Positions 55,227-56,782 of a DNA stretch of 56,782 nucleotides are shown in pieces. Origin of the DNA: Verrucomicrobiota bacterium (GTDB taxonomy: Bacteria > Verrucomicrobiota > Verrucomicrobiia > Limisphaerales > UBA8199); assembly GCA_003176045.1 (NCBI GenBank), contig PSRM01000201.1, positions 1-56,782 of the forward strand, written 5' to 3'. The translations under genes and the position numbers were made by a program. Numbering within the stretch: the stretch's first letter is position 1; every line of letters starts with the position of its first letter. The notes under the pieces were generated by a model that searched no databases, was not told the origin of the DNA, and was given only the letters and a program-made list of their open reading frames with translations.

Positions 55227-55312
55227 GTGGTCGGAGCGGCCTCAAATTAGACGAGCCGATGACTCTGGGTTAGGTTCCAAAACCCACGTCGGCTATCGTG
55301 CCTGTGCCTATC

Positions 55313-56047
55313 ATGACTGAAAAAGAAATGAAGCAGTCGTTCGGCGATGAGTATCCGGCTGCCGTAACGACCGAGGGCATGAGGCTGCCGTTGCGTCACG
55401 AGGGACGCTTTTCCCGTAGCTACTTTTCAGCCGAGCACAAGCATGGGACTGAAGTCTCCCGGTTCATGGATGGCTCAGCCTCCATTACGGCTGCAGACCT
55501 GCTGCGCGAATGGCCCGATTGGACCGACGCACAACGAATGGAGTTTTGCCAATCCTGCTGCTGGTTGCGTGAGCAGACCGATTTCCCCGAGATACTCCGA
55601 TTCATTATGCAACACGGTTCTGCGGAAGTCTGGTGTGCGATTGCGATGGATGTAGCCTCGAGTCTTCGCCAGGACGAGGCTTTCGCCATGCTCGTTCGCG
55701 CATTGCCGGCCACCGAAGTTGGCCAGAGTTCGAATATCTCACAGGCGATCGCGCTCACGAAGCACCCGGATGCCGAGGCAACCCTCCGAAAGCGCCTGGA
55801 TCTTCTTTGGTCAACTCCAGGGCTTTGGGAGTCTGCGGATTTCTTCAATTGGGTCGCTTTCGATGCCACGACCTGCATCGCCCATTTGATCGAACTGGGT
55901 GCTCCGCCCACCGATTTCGCGGACAAAGCACGCGCAATTTCACAGCACGTTTGTGTGCAAAATCAGAATTCGTGCCGCAATTTTTTGAGCAAACACTATA
56001 CATGGCTCACGGAGCAGAAAAATGGTGGGACTTCCGAATCAACCTGA
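55313..56047 (+). CDS. Hypothetical protein
   Basis: A 244-residue cytoplasmic protein (no signal or membrane helix) of unrecognised family. It is mostly helical, with repeats that could be HEAT/ARM-like (DFPEILRFIMQHGSAEVWCAIAM..., GELAFAMLVRALPATE-type stretches) and two CC pairs (CQSCCW). ATG 55313 is chosen over the upstream GTG at 55298. Its 3' end overlaps the antisense truncated primase gene. It may belong to the conflict-related debris around it. No function can be proposed. Confidence 0.6.
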   Translation: MTEKEMKQSFGDEYPAAVTTEGMRLPLRHEGRFSRSYFSAEHKHGTEVSRFMDGSASITAADLLREWPDWTDAQRMEFCQSCCWLREQTDFPEILRFIMQHGSAEVWCAIAMDVASSLRQDEAFAMLVRALPATEVGQSSNISQAIALTKHPDAEATLRKRLDLLWSTPGLWESADFFNWVAFDATTCIAHLIELGAPPTDFADKARAISQHVCVQNQNSCRNFLSKHYTWLTEQKNGGTSEST

Positions 56048-56637
56048 ATCCGGCTTCTGAACGACTTATTCATGAAACCTGACCTCGACAAAATTGACGA
56101 TGCTGTTTTGGCCGTTCTTCCCGAGCGCGAGCGCTCCAGGACGGCCGGCAGGTTCCTCTCGCGGCATTTTTCCATAAAGGCGCCCACATCCTTCTGCCAA
56201 TCCGCTCCGTCGAAATCCACTGCCAGAAAAAAGCAGGTCTCGTCCAGAAGCATCGGATAGACCCCCAGAACGAAATCACGCCCTTGCTCATCCTTGCCTG
56301 AAAGATGCCAGCGAATCACCTCGTCGGAAACATGGAGGAAGCGTTGGTTTGGACATTCCGAGCACTTGATGCGCGGCTTCTCGCAGATGCCGCGAACCCA
56401 CTCATTTGCGCACGCAGGCGAGTAGCCACTCTTGCCCGTTTTCCAATTTTCGAAGCGCCGCGGATAAACGTCTTCCCGCCCTCGGAAAAAAGATCTGAAC
56501 AAGGCTATCTTTTCGGCGGGCGATGAATGATTTGTTACGGCAGGTGTTGGGCCAAATGCACCGACTGCCGGAAACACGAGTGCCCCAGTTTTTTGCGTCT
56601 GTTGTCCGATTGGCTCCACAGGAAAAAGTATATTCAT
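55996..56637 (-). pseudogene. Truncated TOTE-type archaeo-eukaryotic primase domain protein
   Basis: The first about 173 residues from ATG 56637 match the N-terminal primase part of TOTE conflict-system proteins: AEKIALFRSFFRGREDVYPR, GYSPACANEW, KCSECPNQRF (with Cys76, 85, 92, 95 probably binding zinc), VIRWHLSGKDEQGRDFVLG, YPMLLDETCFFLAVDFDGAD (catalytic DFD), and PAVLERSRSG. There the match stops: the next residues should be NGGHVW-like, but the sequence becomes unrelated (RTAKTASSILSRSG) and ends 40 residues later. The helicase and nuclease parts are missing. An upstream frame (to 56733) is family B repeat DNA. Probably an inactivated remnant. Confidence 0.7.
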
Positions 56638-56650
56638 GGTAGAATGGAAA

Positions 56651-56730
56651 CGAAAGCGCGGGAATGCCGCGCGCTCCAAACGCTGCGCGAAACTTGTGCG
56701 CCCTCGATGTCGCGAAGCGTTTGGAGCGGC
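56651..56730. repeat. REP-like element, family B
   Basis: CGAAAGCGCGGGAATGCCGC, GCGCTCCAAACGCTGCGCG, then the inverted CGCGAAGCGTTTGGAGCGG. It lies just upstream of the primase fragment and at the window edge. Confidence 0.75.
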
Positions 56731-56782
56731 CAAACCAGACAGATTTTAGCCGGAATAGAAACTTTCTTCAGTTCGGGCGCCA

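Overview
The window looks like a chromosomal segment of a verrucomicrobium of the Pedosphaera/Limisphaera type. This is inferred, not proven. The pointers are giant Ser/Thr kinases with WD40 repeats next to an ECF sigma factor of the kinase-linked kind, prepilin-like proteins with H-x-DG tails, very large secreted beta-helix and FG-GAP proteins ending in a short FYRV-type tail, a GH78 rhamnosidase, and intergenic DNA packed with short tandem repeats. Genes lie on both strands. No tRNA, rRNA, CRISPR array, transposase or phage module was seen.

Layout. 0-5 kb: 3' part of groEL with a strong terminator, a small DUF4242 protein, a zinc alcohol dehydrogenase and a UbiB-like kinase. 5-16 kb: secreted alpha-L-rhamnosidase, HEAT protein, LOG-family enzyme, FG-GAP secreted protein, and a TMTC-like membrane protein with TPRs. 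16-22 kb: a TetR regulator overlapping a second ABC1 kinase, a prepilin-like protein, and an MgtA-type ATPase. 22-36 kb: two paralogous kinase-TM-WD40-OB genes on the minus strand around a secreted beta-helix protein, plus an ECF sigma gene. 36-43 kb: hydroxynitrile-lyase-like cupin, a two-gene nucleotidyltransferase module, thiC with a TPP riboswitch, a GT4 glycosyltransferase, a BON lipoprotein, and a second prepilin-like protein. 43-48.4 kb: a large triplicated secreted protein, then 1.9 kb of repeat-rich DNA. 48.4-55 kb: an apparent glycan or lipid-linked cluster (ThDP E1 alpha and beta, NAD epimerase, B12/radical SAM enzyme, GT2). 55-56.8 kb: debris related to conflict systems (DUF559 fragment, truncated TOTE-type primase).

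The most unusual feature is a large, diverse set of tandem repeats whose unit is almost always 7 bp. At least 15 unrelated heptamers occur, in intergenic DNA, across gene starts, and in frame inside the cytoplasmic or extracellular loops of a membrane protein. In one array, the only unit that would have read as a stop codon carries a substitution. Hairpin (REP-like) families and 12-bp or 102-bp tandem arrays share the same gaps, and several genes take their N-termini, C-termini or stop codons from repeat DNA. A second notable point is that the two kinase genes share a promoter, TTGACG-17-TTTAAT, placed so that transcription should begin at the A of the ATG (leaderless mRNA).
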